A stretch of 64,000 nucleotides of DNA. Origin: Cylicocyclus nassatus (lineage: Eukaryota > Nematoda > Chromadorea > Rhabditida > Strongylidae). A program made the position numbers and the translations under genes. The notes beneath the pieces are model-generated. The model had not been told where the DNA came from. It saw only the letters and a list, made by a program, of their open reading frames with translations, and did not search any database. Location of the stretch: NCBI GenBank assembly GCA_958299035.1, contig CATQJL010000326.1, positions 1,006,232 to 1,070,231 on the forward strand, given 5' to 3'. Shown in pieces: positions 24,886-35,555 of this stretch; position 1 is the first letter of the stretch, and each line of letters begins with the position of its first letter.

Positions 24886-25569
24886 GGGTTGTTTACGTCT
24901 GTTTGTCTGTGTGTCTGTGTGTACGTCTGTCTGTCACGAAATTCATACAGCGAGTTCCAGCAAATGTCTTGAGCTGAATTTGGTCATAGCACCTTGCCAG
25001 CATCTAGGCCCATCATGCAAAATTTCGTACGGATCCGTTGCGTTGATGTTACAAAAATTGTGCGTCAAGCGGATCCACACGGCTCTAAGCAGGCAAAACT
25101 GAGTCCAGATTTGAATTTTTCGCAAAGCCATGATTTGTCTGACAAGTAAATCTGCGCCTCATGAATTCTAACCCAAAAAGTGCTCAAAAAGTTTGCTTTT
25201 CTGCGAAAACAGCGCCAAAAAGTCATGATCGCGTAGATAGTCGATTTGGCAAGGTTTTAACTTCAAATTTGAAAAGATTTTTGCACGGAAATGTAGCCCA
25301 AAGTGACTACTATCCTTATGACGACTACCAAGCCAAAATAAATTCGGTAATTCATTCGAATTCGCAGGTGTTCCTTTGCGAAAAAGATTTCTTTCTCAAA
25401 ATTACCGATATTACATGGAGATGCTTTGAGAATGAGCAGTTGTTTACAATTCATTCATGATGTTCAGCATCGCGCGGTAAGTTTCAAAGTCATCATTATG
25501 CGAACATGAGAAAGGCATATGGATAGGAGTGCCAGTGCGAACCTCCGCGAAGCGGAGGTGATGCACTGG
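24886..25569 (+). mobile_element. Helitron-like repeat, family 2, copy 1
   Basis: This resumes the repeat interrupted by the gypsy (GTTTACGTCTGTTTGTCTGT). It ends with hairpin CCTCCGCGAAGCGGAGG, then TGATGCACTGG and T, so a CTGG terminus follows a strong hairpin as in Helitrons. It is about 80% alike to the adjacent copy by eye. It is non-coding. Confidence 0.65.
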
Positions 25570-26275
25570 TGACTTATAATAAGCGGCTAAGGATGTTTAC
25601 GTCTTTTTGTCTGTGTGCGTGTCTGTCTGTCTGTCCGTTACAGAATTCGTAGAGCGTGTTCCAGCCAACGCCCTGAGCCCAAATTTTGCATAGCGCGCGC
25701 TACCAGCACGAAAGCTCACTATACAAAAGCATGAGCGGATCCGTTGAGTGGATCCGTTGAAAATTGCGCGTCAAACGGATCCACTTGGCTTCTGGCCAGC
25801 AAATTTAGCTCCGTAGTACTACTTTTTGCAGAGTTATGGATATATCCGACAAGTTAATGTGCAAGCCATGGACGTTAGCTTAAAAAAGTGATGAAAAGTC
25901 TACTAATTTACGAAAACGGTTCCAAAAGCATTGGCTGTGTAAACGGTCAAATTTTCAAGATTTTACCTGATCATTTGAGAAGATTTTTGCACAGAGATGT
26001 AGCACACGATGTTTGTTGTTCCTATGGCGACTAAGAAGCCATAAAAATTCCAGAAACCTATTCAAACTTGCATCTGTTCTTCTGGGAAAGATTTCATCCA
26101 CGCGAAAATACCGATCTCACACGAAAAACTTCTAGAAATGCGTAGTTGTTTACGAATCATTCGTAATAGCCTACACAGCGCGGTGAGTTTCAATGTGATT
26201 ATTATGCGGGAATGAGTAAGGCATAGATAAAGTAGACCCAGTGCGAGCCTCTGCGAAGCAGAGGTGACGCACTGG
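25570..26275 (+). mobile_element. Helitron-like repeat, family 2, copy 2
   Basis: Starts directly after copy 1 (GACTTATAATAAGCGGCTAA, then GTTTACGTCTTTTTGTCTGT) and ends with hairpin GCCTCTGCGAAGCAGAGG and GACGCACTGG, T. The hairpin stem differs from copy 1 by a compensated base pair, so the fold is conserved. It is non-coding. Confidence 0.65.
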
Positions 26276-27321
26276 TTATATATATATAGATAACCGTATT
26301 TATTATCCGACCACGAATTCGCATAGTTAACAGTGTGTCATTGTAGCTTATCCATGGTCCTCCGCCCCTCGAGAATGGGTTACGAAATTTTTGAAATTAT
26401 TTGCTCAGTGACTTGCATTTGTGAATGATTAGAACAGCATTCGAACTTTTTGAGAATGCGAATCAGCTTTGTAAATTTTTTGAGCCGTGGTCACCACCTT
26501 TCTCTTCTTAAAAAGTCGGATTATTGGTCAAAAATCTCGAAAAACAGTCAAAATTATTCCATAGGGCGTCACTATCGCTATGCCCCTTCTCTATAAAAAA
26601 ACGCTTTCCGTTGCGCTCCCGTTCTCCGAAGTTCCTTGGTCTCCCACTGCTAGTGCTATCTATGAGCTAGCACTACACGAGTAGTTGGCAACGATATATG
26701 ATCTATCTATCCGTTTATCTACTTTGGTTCTTTTCCTCTTTCACGTCATTGCCTTGACTTGTGTTAAGCTTTCTTTTAACATTTGAGAGCACGCCAATGT
26801 GCGTAATAAACAATTTAATAGGTGTGACCAAATTTGTTGTAACGATAATGCTTCTGGTTTTGGCACAGTATCTACAAATGGCGTGATGCCGGAACACAGC
26901 ACTGCCAGGAATAGGCTGAGAATGACATTACACAAATAATGCTTTCTATCACTGTAATTATGGAAAACCATACACTACACATCTTTATTAATGACTTCAC
27001 TTCAGTAAATTAGCGCTCGAAATTGCACATTCATAGCCGATCAAAGTAACAAAGTTGTCGCAACAATTTTCAAATCCTCCACGTTGCTGAATTCAAAGTA
27101 GTCAGCAGGGTAAAGTACAATATCGGAAGAATGGCCCTTCACAAAGGCTTGGCTCCTTGGCTATACATTCACGAGATTCGAAGCCGATCATCTCTCCTCC
27201 ATTACACGGTTGACCAGAAGCGAAGTGCTAGAAAAAAAGTAGTTTCAAACTGTGTCTAGGAGAACTGGAACAGCAACCTAAAGTGGTAAATGGTGCAAAG
27301 ATTAGACCTCGGTTTCAGAGC
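26276..27321. other. Intergenic DNA, nothing recognised
   Basis: A short TA tract at 26,278-26,288 and otherwise unique-looking sequence. No gene is supported on either strand. Confidence 0.4.
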
Positions 27322-28982
27322 CCAGAGGGCGTGTAGTAAGTGATACTCAGACAGCCGACTGCTGCCGCGCCAGCCGCCAGAGCTGGCGTCAGCTCCGCCG
27401 CATATGGTAAAATAATTACGCTAGCCGTCTGAAATCTTCTGCCGAGAGATTTCTCGCATCCCGTCGCCCTGGATGCGATATCAGCCTCAGGGGCAGCGCT
27501 ATCTTATATATAAAGCTGAATGTCTGTTTGTATGTATGTATGTATGTATGTATGTATGTATGTCTGTCTGTCTGTCTGTCTGTCTGTATGTGTGTACGTA
27601 TGTTCCGAATAGAAAATTCCATTTCTGAACCGATCGGGACCAAACTTGGCACACATACACTTCGGGCCCCGGCGGGTGTCATAGGCTACTATTCGTATCG
27701 ATCGATATCGATTTTATCGATTTTTTGCAAAATTTGAGCTACGGGGCTGGGAGTTGGCACAGGGGGGTAAGTGAGCATGGGGATTCCGAAGTGGACTGTG
27801 ACACCCGCCGGGGTCCGAAGGGTATGTGTGCCAAGTTTGGTCCGGATCGGTTAAGAAATGGAATTTTCTATTCGGAACATACGGCGGAGCCGGGTAAGCC
27901 AGCTAGTTATCAATATTTTTATCGTTTTGAACAGCAAAAATTTTAATAATCACCGATAAAATGCAAATGAACAAGTTTGCACAATAGAATTTATCTAAAG
28001 GAAAACGTTTATGAAATTTAATGTCTTGAAACAACCAGAAGTTGAAATGATTCAAGATGCAAAAAAGTGTTTAGTTGTCAAAAAAATTTTCTGGGAATCA
28101 AAATCGGAGAAGAACCTACGAGACATGCCGAAAAAAGTCTGTTAAAATTAACATTTTCAAGACTTAGTGATATTAAATAAACTGAATATTTGGTCGCATT
28201 TTTACAATATATACTTTCGCAATGTTTTGTAGTAGACAGCTTGAGCTTTCTAACAACGTTTCCAACTTTCATCGATGCCCATTCCTATCTGATCTATACA
28301 CCAAAAAGGAATCATTGCAAAAAAATATATTGTAAAAAATCGACCGAATGCGAAAAAAATGACTCTGAAAATGAAATTTCCGAAACTGCCCGGGAACTTC
28401 CTTTACGACCTAATAAGTTCTTGATGATCTACGCTGTTCGCTTTTATATCAGCAAAGGTGACATATTTCCACCTTTCATCTTTAATCTACTCAATTTTTG
28501 ACCTACTTCGTCTCTTATTCAGCTCCCTTGACAACACGAAGTCTTGAAGTGCTAATTTTAACAGATTTTTTTCGTCATTATGTCGCGTATGTTCTCCTCC
28601 GATTTGGCGTCCCAGAAAAAAATTGATGACTAAACAATAATTTGCATCTTGAATTATCTCAACCTCTGGTTATTTTAAGGAATTGAATTGCATAGCCGTT
28701 CTCCTTTGAGAAAACTCTACTCTATGTAAATTTGTCCATTTGCTTTTTATCAGTGAATTTAGGATTATTGCTGTTCAAAATGATATAAATATTGATGATA
28801 TTGTGCTGTGCCTGAGATATCGCACCTCAGCGCGACGAGGTGCGAGGAAACCTCTTGACAGGAGATTTCAGAGGGCTAGCGTAATTAATTTACCATATGC
28901 GGAGGGCGCTGACGCCAGCTCTGGCGGCTGGCTGAGGCAGCAGTCGGCTGCCTGGATACCACCTGCACGCCTCCCTAGCCTA
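27322..28982. mobile_element. Large inverted-repeat DNA element, 1.66 kb
   Basis: Arms of about 150 bp are inverted copies. Left is GCCGACTGCTGCCGCGCCAG through CATATGGTAAAATAATTACG to ATGCGATATCAGCC (27,354-27,488); right is the complement at 28,810-28,960. Outer ends are approximate. A Helitron (27,502-27,906) is inserted just inside the left arm. The interior frame at 28,190-28,501 has no known domain. Confidence 0.75.
27502..27906 (+). mobile_element. Non-autonomous Helitron, complete 405 bp
   Basis: Inserted between A and T: it begins TCTTATATATAAAGCTGAAT and ends CGGCGGAGCCGGGTAAGCCA followed by GCTAG, then T. Near the 5' end is a (TATG)n(TGTC)n microsatellite (27,530-27,590). The interior is itself palindromic: ATGTTCCGAATAGAAAATTC (27,600) is mirrored at 27,863-27,882. 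It is non-coding; no Rep/helicase is present in the window. Confidence 0.75.
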
Positions 28983-29110
28983 GATACTTCATGAAAATCG
29001 CGGGGCATGTGTCAGTGTTTCTTCCAGCTGATTTTATTCGGAATTTGAGAAGACATCGTTTGCCTATCAACTTTAGGCGCGCGCCATAAACCACATCATC
29101 CACTACGTTA
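28983..29110. other. Spacer, nothing recognised
   Basis: Short spacer between two inverted-repeat elements, without recognisable content. Confidence 0.4.
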
Positions 29111-29350
29111 GGCCTAAGGCATACCTCACGCGATTCGGCCAAATCGCCACTTTCACGCGACTTGGCGAATTGTCAGATTTCTATAAATTTATCGTGAGCA
29201 CTTCTCAGACGCATATTTGGGTACCTTGTGTAAGTTGTTGCAAACAGAGTAAGTTTCGACCAAAGGCAGCGCATTAACGGTGAATTACGAAGAGTCGCTA
29301 TTGTGTCAAATCGCGCAGCGACCGGAATCGTGCAAGGTATACCTTAGGCC
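29111..29350. mobile_element. GGCCTAAGGCATACC inverted-repeat element
   Basis: GGCCTAAGGCATACC at 29,111 is mirrored by GGTATACCTTAGGCC ending 29,350. Inner arms are partly complementary (CGCGATTCGGCCAAATCG against CGATTTGACAC-type sequence). It is non-coding. Confidence 0.6.
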
Positions 29351-29854
29351 TTGAGCGACAATTCAGTGCTGCTGCGTTTATTTCTCCGAAGCAGAAGAAG
29401 TTGAGGTGAATAAGTGAAAAGGAACATCTTAGCGAATTCTCGGCTCATGCGTTCATCATTTTCAGCCTTTTCATAGCTTCGATTTCAAATCTTAAGTGCA
29501 ATTTGCGGAGAAGTCTGGAAAACCACTGCTCCGGAAACCCTTGTGGTACCACGTGAAAACATATATCACACATAGCAGTGAGGCCGAGGGGGGGGGGGGG
29601 GCGAAAATGGGTCTTGAAGTTTTTGAATAGTGAAGTAACTCGAATTAGCTTTCTGAAGAAAAAATTTAAGGCATGTCCCCAAGCCTCATTTTCTGGAAAA
29701 TTCCCAGTTATAAGAACGCAGAGATTGGATTGCATCCCGAAAATCTGCGGAAGGTGTGATCAACGCCGCACCTCTCCAGTCGAAAAAAATCTCTGTGCCC
29801 CCCCCTCCCGCCCCGCAGAAAATGATTTCTCAGACCTTTACTGAAAGATGATAT
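29351..29854. other. Intergenic DNA with G-run
   Basis: Contains a 14-bp G run at 29,589-29,602 and a C-rich stretch near 29,800. No gene was recognised. Confidence 0.4.
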
Positions 29855-30073
29855 ATAGGGCTTATCAAACGCAGTGTCGCTTGCATCAGCATCTCCACTC
29901 CCGCGCTGGACTCTGCATCTCTTCCGCGAACATGCTCTCTGATCACTTCCAATCGATTGAGGCTTCGCCTTTCCCACGCTCGCCCCGGGAAAATGATCAG
30001 AGAGCATGTTCGAAGAGATGCAGAGGGAGTGGAGATGCTGATGCAAGTGACACTGCGTTTGATAAGCCCTGTA
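29855..30073. mobile_element. AGGGCTTATCAAACGC foldback MITE
   Basis: Arms run TAGGGCTTATCAAACGCAGT through GCATCAGCATCTCCACTCCC and GAACATGCTCTCTGATCA, mirrored to 30,073. The unit is almost fully palindromic. A second copy is at 46,212-46,419, inside the large gene intron. It is non-coding. Confidence 0.8.
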
Positions 30074-31247
30074 CAGACAGCTGCCACTGAAAGTGGCGCG
30101 CAACCTACTCGCCCGCGCAGATGTGAGGAGCGAGCAGCAAGGAATCTAGACGCTCCAAGACCGTATTTGGGACTTAGTAGTCGCATTTTCCTAGTAGAGT
30201 TGATGAGCTTTATTTTAGAGAAGACCTACTGAACTGTACCAACGAGTGATATGAATCGAGTTTGCCCGCAGACTAGTGCCGGGATTTTTTGCGTTACAAT
30301 GGCAGAGCTATCATTTAACAATAAGCGATCAGTAAGTCCAAGAGTTCGTCTAGAAGGTTTAGATCTCATTTTGAAAGTTTTCAACCTCTCTCTCCCGCTC
30401 CCTTTCCATTCTGGAAAGCGCCCATTCACCTATTTTGAGCTTCAGGCTAGATTGCGCATATCACATAAAGCTATGACTTTAGGGCACGATGACCTTGCAT
30501 CTGCCACATAAATGAGCACGCTCCGCGCTTCCGAATTCTAAAGAAGCGTTGGCAAAAGGCCCGTTTTCAACATTCTTGAGGGGAGCGAGCGTTAGGTACC
30601 CAACCGAGATGCACTTCGCACCTGTCAATCAGCGGTATACGCCAGACCACGCTACAAGAAAAACGAGTAAGGTCAGTAGACAGCCTACAACTCACTAGTT
30701 ACCTACAACTGACAGGAGTTTTGAACCTCTCAACTTCTCTCTATTCGGCAGAACTGTAAGACTTAAAAGAGTGTTTTCGATTATCCGCTTTTTCGCGCAT
30801 AACAGGTCGACGACCGTGTACACATACGCGCGTATGCACACCCTGGCTTCCGTTTAGCAGTTTCGTACTTACCGCGTATACACGCCACTTTTTTGAGTGT
30901 AAACGAAAAGTTCAAAGGTAACTTCTATCTTCTTCCATAAGCCCCACTCAAAAGACGCTAGCTGCACGCAGAACAGTGCCTTATGGGGCAGACACGACGG
31001 TGCAACGATGAGGATAAGAAAACGCAGTGGTCCTAGCGCGAACGAGAGATCACGGCACGCAGGGTGCGCTCTGCTGCTGCAATAGCTGTATTGAAATACG
31101 CAAGTGCGTCATTGAGGTTAGGTATGAGAGCATAACTTTTATTGATCAGCTCATATCCCATCTATGTATTTACTATGTTCTCGTTCGTTCCACAAGGTTT
31201 TCCTATTCATGTCAGCTGAGCTATTTTCTTTGAATTCAATTTTCCAT
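30074..31247. other. Intergenic DNA, nothing recognised
   Basis: No coding region or clear repeat. It includes a small palindromic stretch (TACACATACGCGCGTATGCAC near 30,820). Frames between 30,226 and 30,511 have no domain. Confidence 0.4.
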
Positions 31248-31652
31248 TAGGGACCCGTCATACTTCGCCGAAAAAAGCCCAAAGAAGCCCAAAGAAGCCC
31301 AAAAAAGCCCGAAAAAGCCCAAAAAAGCCCGAAAAAACCAAAAAAGCCCAAAAGCGCCAGGAAGAGCCGGAACACTTCTCGCACGTTTTGGCGTTAAGAC
31401 ATGTGTGTTAATTTCGCAATCGAGTCTTTTTGTCATCTTCTGTCGTCTGCACGACAAAATAATGTCGGAATTCTATCAAAAGTTCGTTTCTACGTTTCGG
31501 CTCTTTCTGGCGCTTTCCGGCTTTTTCGGGCTTTTTCGGGCTTTTTTTTTAGCTTTTTCGGGCTTTTTTGGGCTTTTTTGGGCTTCTTCGGGCTTTTTTG
31601 AGCTTTTTGGGCGCTTTTGGGCTTTTTTCGGCGAAGTATGACGGGTCCCTTA
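31248..31652. mobile_element. Foldback element with 10-bp repeat arms
   Basis: TIR AGGGACCCGTCATACTTCGC is mirrored at 31,633-31,650. Inside, each arm is a tandem array of the decamer AAAAAAGCCC (left, 31,270-31,360) or its complement GGGCTTTTTT (right, 31,525-31,630), around a 150-bp unique centre. Arrays inside inverted arms recall Drosophila Foldback elements. It is non-coding. Confidence 0.8.
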
Positions 31653-31897
31653 TGCAAGCGTAAGTGCAATAAAGACATAGTGGAAGGAAACTGTACAGCG
31701 ATTCTCAAAGCAGAACACTATTTTAGAACGATGTGATTCATTTTCCGGTCAAAATTTGAGAAAATCTCCGAAAATCTCGTTTTTGGAAGCAGTTGCTCTG
31801 CTTGAAATTTTTCTCTCCAAAATGTGAGCGTGGCCAGAATGACAACGTGGAACGAAATTGTACAGTGACTGTAAGAAGAAAATACTTTTAGAACGGC
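31653..31897. other. Spacer, nothing recognised
   Basis: No recognisable feature was found between the foldback element and the Helitron fragment. Confidence 0.4.
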
Positions 31898-32510
31898 TCT
31901 TATATATAACGCTTGATGTGCGTTTGTCTGTGTCTGTCTGTGTGACCCTTTTGATTCAGCGGGATGGGCGGCTGGAAGGCGACCGCTCGCGCCTGGAACG
32001 CAAATTGCGTCTCCCTCGCGAGCGCTCTCTGATTATTATCTAGTCCTCAAGGCCCCGCCATCCAGCCGCCAATCCATTTGAAACGGTATGTTCTGAATAG
32101 AAAACTCCATTCTGGAATAGAAAACTCCATTTCTGAACCAATACGGACCAAACTTGGTACACGTACACTTCGGTGCGGAACGAGTGTCGTAGGCTACTTT
32201 TCGTCACCGAACGATATCGATTTTATCGCTTTTGTCGATGTTTTACAAAGTTAGAGCTACGGGGCTGGGAACTGGCACAGGGGGATAAGTGAGCATGCCG
32301 ATTACACAATATTGGTTTCTAACATCATTTATTACTTTTCTAGGTTTTATTTTTTTTAGAGTTTGGGCTACGGAGAGGGAGTTGGCACAGGAGGGTAAGT
32401 GAGCATGCTGATTACGAATACAATATTGATTTCTAAAATTATTTATTGCTTTCATCGATTTTTTACAAAGTTACAGCTACGGGGCTGGGAGTTGGCACGG
32501 GGGGGGAGGT
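31898..32510 (+). mobile_element. Helitron-type element, diverged, 3' end lost
   Basis: Starts TCTTATATATAACGCTTGAT and a TGTCTG run. It then has family phrases ACCAAACTTGGTACACGTAC and three imperfect copies of GAGCTACGGGGCTGGGA-type sequence followed by TTGGCACAG (32,260, 32,370 and 32,478). No CTAG hairpin end was found. Confidence 0.55.
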
Positions 32511-32575
32511 TCAAATTCAAAAGTTTAATGTAGTTCAATAAAATAGGTGGAGGGGGTACCAAGTTTGGCCCACTG

Positions 32576-32757
32576 TACAATACCGCTCACAGAATGTGCA
32601 AAATTTCCGTAAATGTCGCAGAATTCCGAGAATTCCGCGAAGGTTCGCGAAATTCCGGGAATGTCGCGAAAATCCCGCAATTTCGCGAACCTTCGCGGAA
32701 TTCTCGGAATTCTGCGACATTTACGGAAATTTTGCACATTCTGTGAGCGGTATTGTA
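32576..32757. mobile_element. TACAATACCGCTC palindromic MITE, 182 bp
   Basis: The element is a nearly perfect palindrome from TACAATACCGCTCACAGAAT to its complement. It holds alternating AATTCCG and GTCGCGA blocks. An 820-bp relative is at 45,078-45,898. It is non-coding. Confidence 0.85.
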
Positions 32758-33542
32758 GTCGCCGCAAGCTCTTTTAGGAAATAAGCCCCATCACTGCATG
32801 CGTTTCTTGGGGCTGTATATTGACTTTCCGCCAGGGACTGCAGCTTAGCACATCTAACAAGGGAAAGATACCGGATTGCAGTGGCGAAAAACGATATGCA
32901 TATCATTAGATGCGCCTTGATGAGCTTATTCCAAATTGACTTCCATATTTGCTACCTCTTCTCTAAAAGAAGTTATGAGCTTGTGAATGTCCAAATTTGG
33001 CAAACATTCAGTGCCACATCTTCAAGAACTGCTTATTCAAAGACATTTATGTGTTTATGTGTGCATTTCTTATAGTCAACGCATTCAGAACTATGTCAAC
33101 TAATCACTTCCAAGCTGGTTTTCAAAGCCATTACGCAAGAAAACCTCAATAACTTCATACCCTCAACCGCCCATAGCTTCTTCTAGAGAAGCGCTTAGCT
33201 TTAAGGAAGGAAGATTTGGAATCGGGTCATCAAAACGAGCTGGACCAAAAGGTAGTTTGCAGTGTCAAAGTTGCAACCTGCTGATGGATATCATCCGAAG
33301 AGGTAATGTTTTGAAGAAGAGGGTATCCGGAAGTAGCCCGATGAGGGAGTCGTCCGATTCTGCCTACACAATACATTCATTTTGCTTCATTAAAAAAAGC
33401 CTATTGTTGTGAAGCTGGCTCTCCCAAATTTTGTATGAACAATGCACACTTAGTTTATTACGGATTACTGAAAACATGGTATGATTTAACCAGAGTCATT
33501 TTCTCCATACCTCACTTTTTGGTCAAAAACAAGCTTAGCTAT
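32758..33542. other. Intergenic DNA, nothing recognised
   Basis: No exon, domain or repeat structure could be supported on either strand. Confidence 0.4.
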
Positions 33543-34150
33543 CCCTATTTTTAGGTGTATAAGTCGCACCCTCTTTGCTCTAAACGCGAGCACACCCAGG
33601 CGTGCCGCTGCGCAAGTGCCTCGCGAAGCGGCCGCTTTCTCGCACATTGCTCTCACTTATAGGCAGCTAGCTGCTCGGCAGATTTTCAACTTCGAGGTTT
33701 TGGCAGATTTGGGGCTATTTCGGCCCCATGAATCACGACATGAACTCCCCTTAGCTCAAAAATGGGGAAAACCCCGTCTTTTGAAACCCCCCTTGAGACG
33801 GGCGGGAGGAGTGAGCCGTTTTTCTCTGCCGTCAGAGACGCAGAGTAAGGAGGTGGAGAGCGCTAGAACAATTCTGCCCTACGAAGCTACGAGTGACGGC
33901 GCATTTTCTAGCGGAGAACGTAACCGTCCGAACAAGGTGTTAGGGAGCGAAAGGAGGAAGCGAAGCGGCGGTTGGGTTGCCCTACTGGTATGCGGAGTTC
34001 ACATTTTCGGCGCGGAGTTGCTGTTTTGGTTCACTTGAAGGGCCTCCTATCCATCTGTGTCAAAATCTGAGGTAGAATTGTAACAGGCAGTCTTTTGGCT
34101 TGTGCGCCTTTAGAGCGAACAGGGTGCGGCTTATACACCTGAAAATAGGG
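33543..34150. mobile_element. CCCTATTTTTAGGTGTATAA inverted-repeat element
   Basis: Terminal arms of about 45 bp (CCCTATTTTTAGGTGTATAA, then GTCGCACCCT) are mirrored at 34,105-34,150. A 140-codon frame inside (33,616-34,038) is without recognised domains and is probably chance. This is a non-autonomous DNA element of unassigned superfamily. Confidence 0.75.
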
Positions 34151-34240
34151 TACTCTGGTAATCAGAACAACTTTCTTCAGTTTCTGATAGCATGAAAAGG
34201 TGAATGACCTGGAGAAGTAAGGACGCTTAGTAACTGAGCC

Positions 34241-34378
34241 TGTCGGGATGCTGTTACCCAACAGCTGCTCACGATGGAGGTTGGCCTGCCTTAGATAGCG
34301 AACCTCTGGCAGTGACCTCCGCCCGCCGGCAGAAGCCGGTGCCCTCGTTCCCCTTTTACCTTCCCCTTTTGTATATAA
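34241..34378 (+). repeat. Dispersed 135-bp repeat, copy B
   Basis: Matches 11,565-11,696 from TGTCGGGATGC to TTTGTATATAA, retaining the stem GAGGTT...AACCTC. An additional hairpin GCCGGCAGAAGCCGG occurs near its end. Flanks are unrelated to copy A. Confidence 0.6.
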
Positions 34379-34417
34379 CTATGTATGATGTCAGAAGCGA
34401 GACTTCTGTAAACCCGC

Positions 34418-34498
34418 TACACATCAGGGAATGGAGTAGATTGACCTTTATCCTGGCTTGTCAGAATAAAGATTAGCTACTCCTTTACCCGATGTGTA
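34418..34498. repeat. Short inverted repeat, 81 bp
   Basis: TACACATCAGGGAATGGAGTAG is mirrored by CTACTCCTTTACCCGATGTGTA. It could be a very short MITE. Confidence 0.6.
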
Positions 34499-35555
34499 TT
34501 GTATTGCTGGCAGGAAAACAAATGATTTCGCGGATTCAGAGCTATATTTGGAAGGCAAAGGCTACATGAAGCGATCTATAGCACTGAATAGTAAAATAAT
34601 GTTCTTGTGGCAGTACAACCGTTCTCTGAATTGATGGTGGCAATTGCCACCACCAGATCCGAAAGGGTTAGGATCAGCGAGGTCTAAACAAACAGTAGGA
34701 AAGCGCGGTTGGAAAGACTTGATGATGAACAAGACGCGGAATTCGGATTTTTAACACATCAGAATATTGAGCTTCCTTTCAAGCTGAGCTCCCCTCTGCT
34801 TCATGCATGCAAACTCGAAGCACCCTTGGTAAAGTCTATGCCGGATTCTCTGAATACCAAACAAGAAAGCAAGAAGTGGAAGCCAGCGTTTCTTATGCAA
34901 TAATGCGGGTCTGGACGGTATTCACATTAATACTCGAACTTAGGAAGAAAATATGAAGGAAGACTTTGTACAATTAACAGCCTAATACGCCGTCGTACAC
35001 TAGCCAAGCGGAATACGGATATGTGCGTAGTAGCCTTGTCTTTACTTGCATGTAGAAAGCGCGTCTTGTCGATAATGTACTAGTGGCTGTACCTGGCAAA
35101 CTCCAAGCCAAGGGCTCCACACAGCTTCCACAGGTTGAATGACAGTAGACTGCCGATCATTAGATTGGTTCGCTGGAAGGAAGAAATTGTCAATGATCTC
35201 AGCTCAGAAGAGCTGCAAAAAAGATTAAAATCAAGCCAACACACTTTCGCTATCGTCATACTCCGGAATACGAGGCACTTCGATCACGGATCGTACAGAT
35301 TCAACAGGCCCGGATTCTAGGACAGTGTACGAACAAAGGAGCTCAAATGAAGACAAAAACACAAAACTTACGAACTGGTTGTGGCAGCACAGCAGGACAA
35401 TTACGGACCTGCATCAAGGCTCCGAGACAACGGCGAAGATCTAAGCATTTGCGGCGGCGAATCTGTCGTTCACCTCCTTTCATGCACGGGGTCCAGTCAG
35501 ACCACTCAGAAAAATATGTTGGGTACTCCTATGAAAACATTTTTGTTGGATGTAA
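34499..35555. other. Intergenic DNA, nothing recognised
   Basis: Short frames at 34,709-34,903 and 35,135-35,320 on the plus strand are not recognised. No splice pattern links them. Confidence 0.4.

Noticed and set aside
27530..27600. Direct repeats considered as a CRISPR or satellite array
   Set aside because: They are a tetranucleotide microsatellite without spacers, belonging to a Helitron.
28190..28501. 103-codon frame inside the 27,322-28,982 element
   Set aside because: Position suggested a transposase, but there is no DDE-type motif or similarity I recognise.
33616..34038. 140-codon plus-strand frame
   Set aside because: It lies wholly inside an inverted-repeat element, has no recognisable domain, and GC-rich sequence explains its length.
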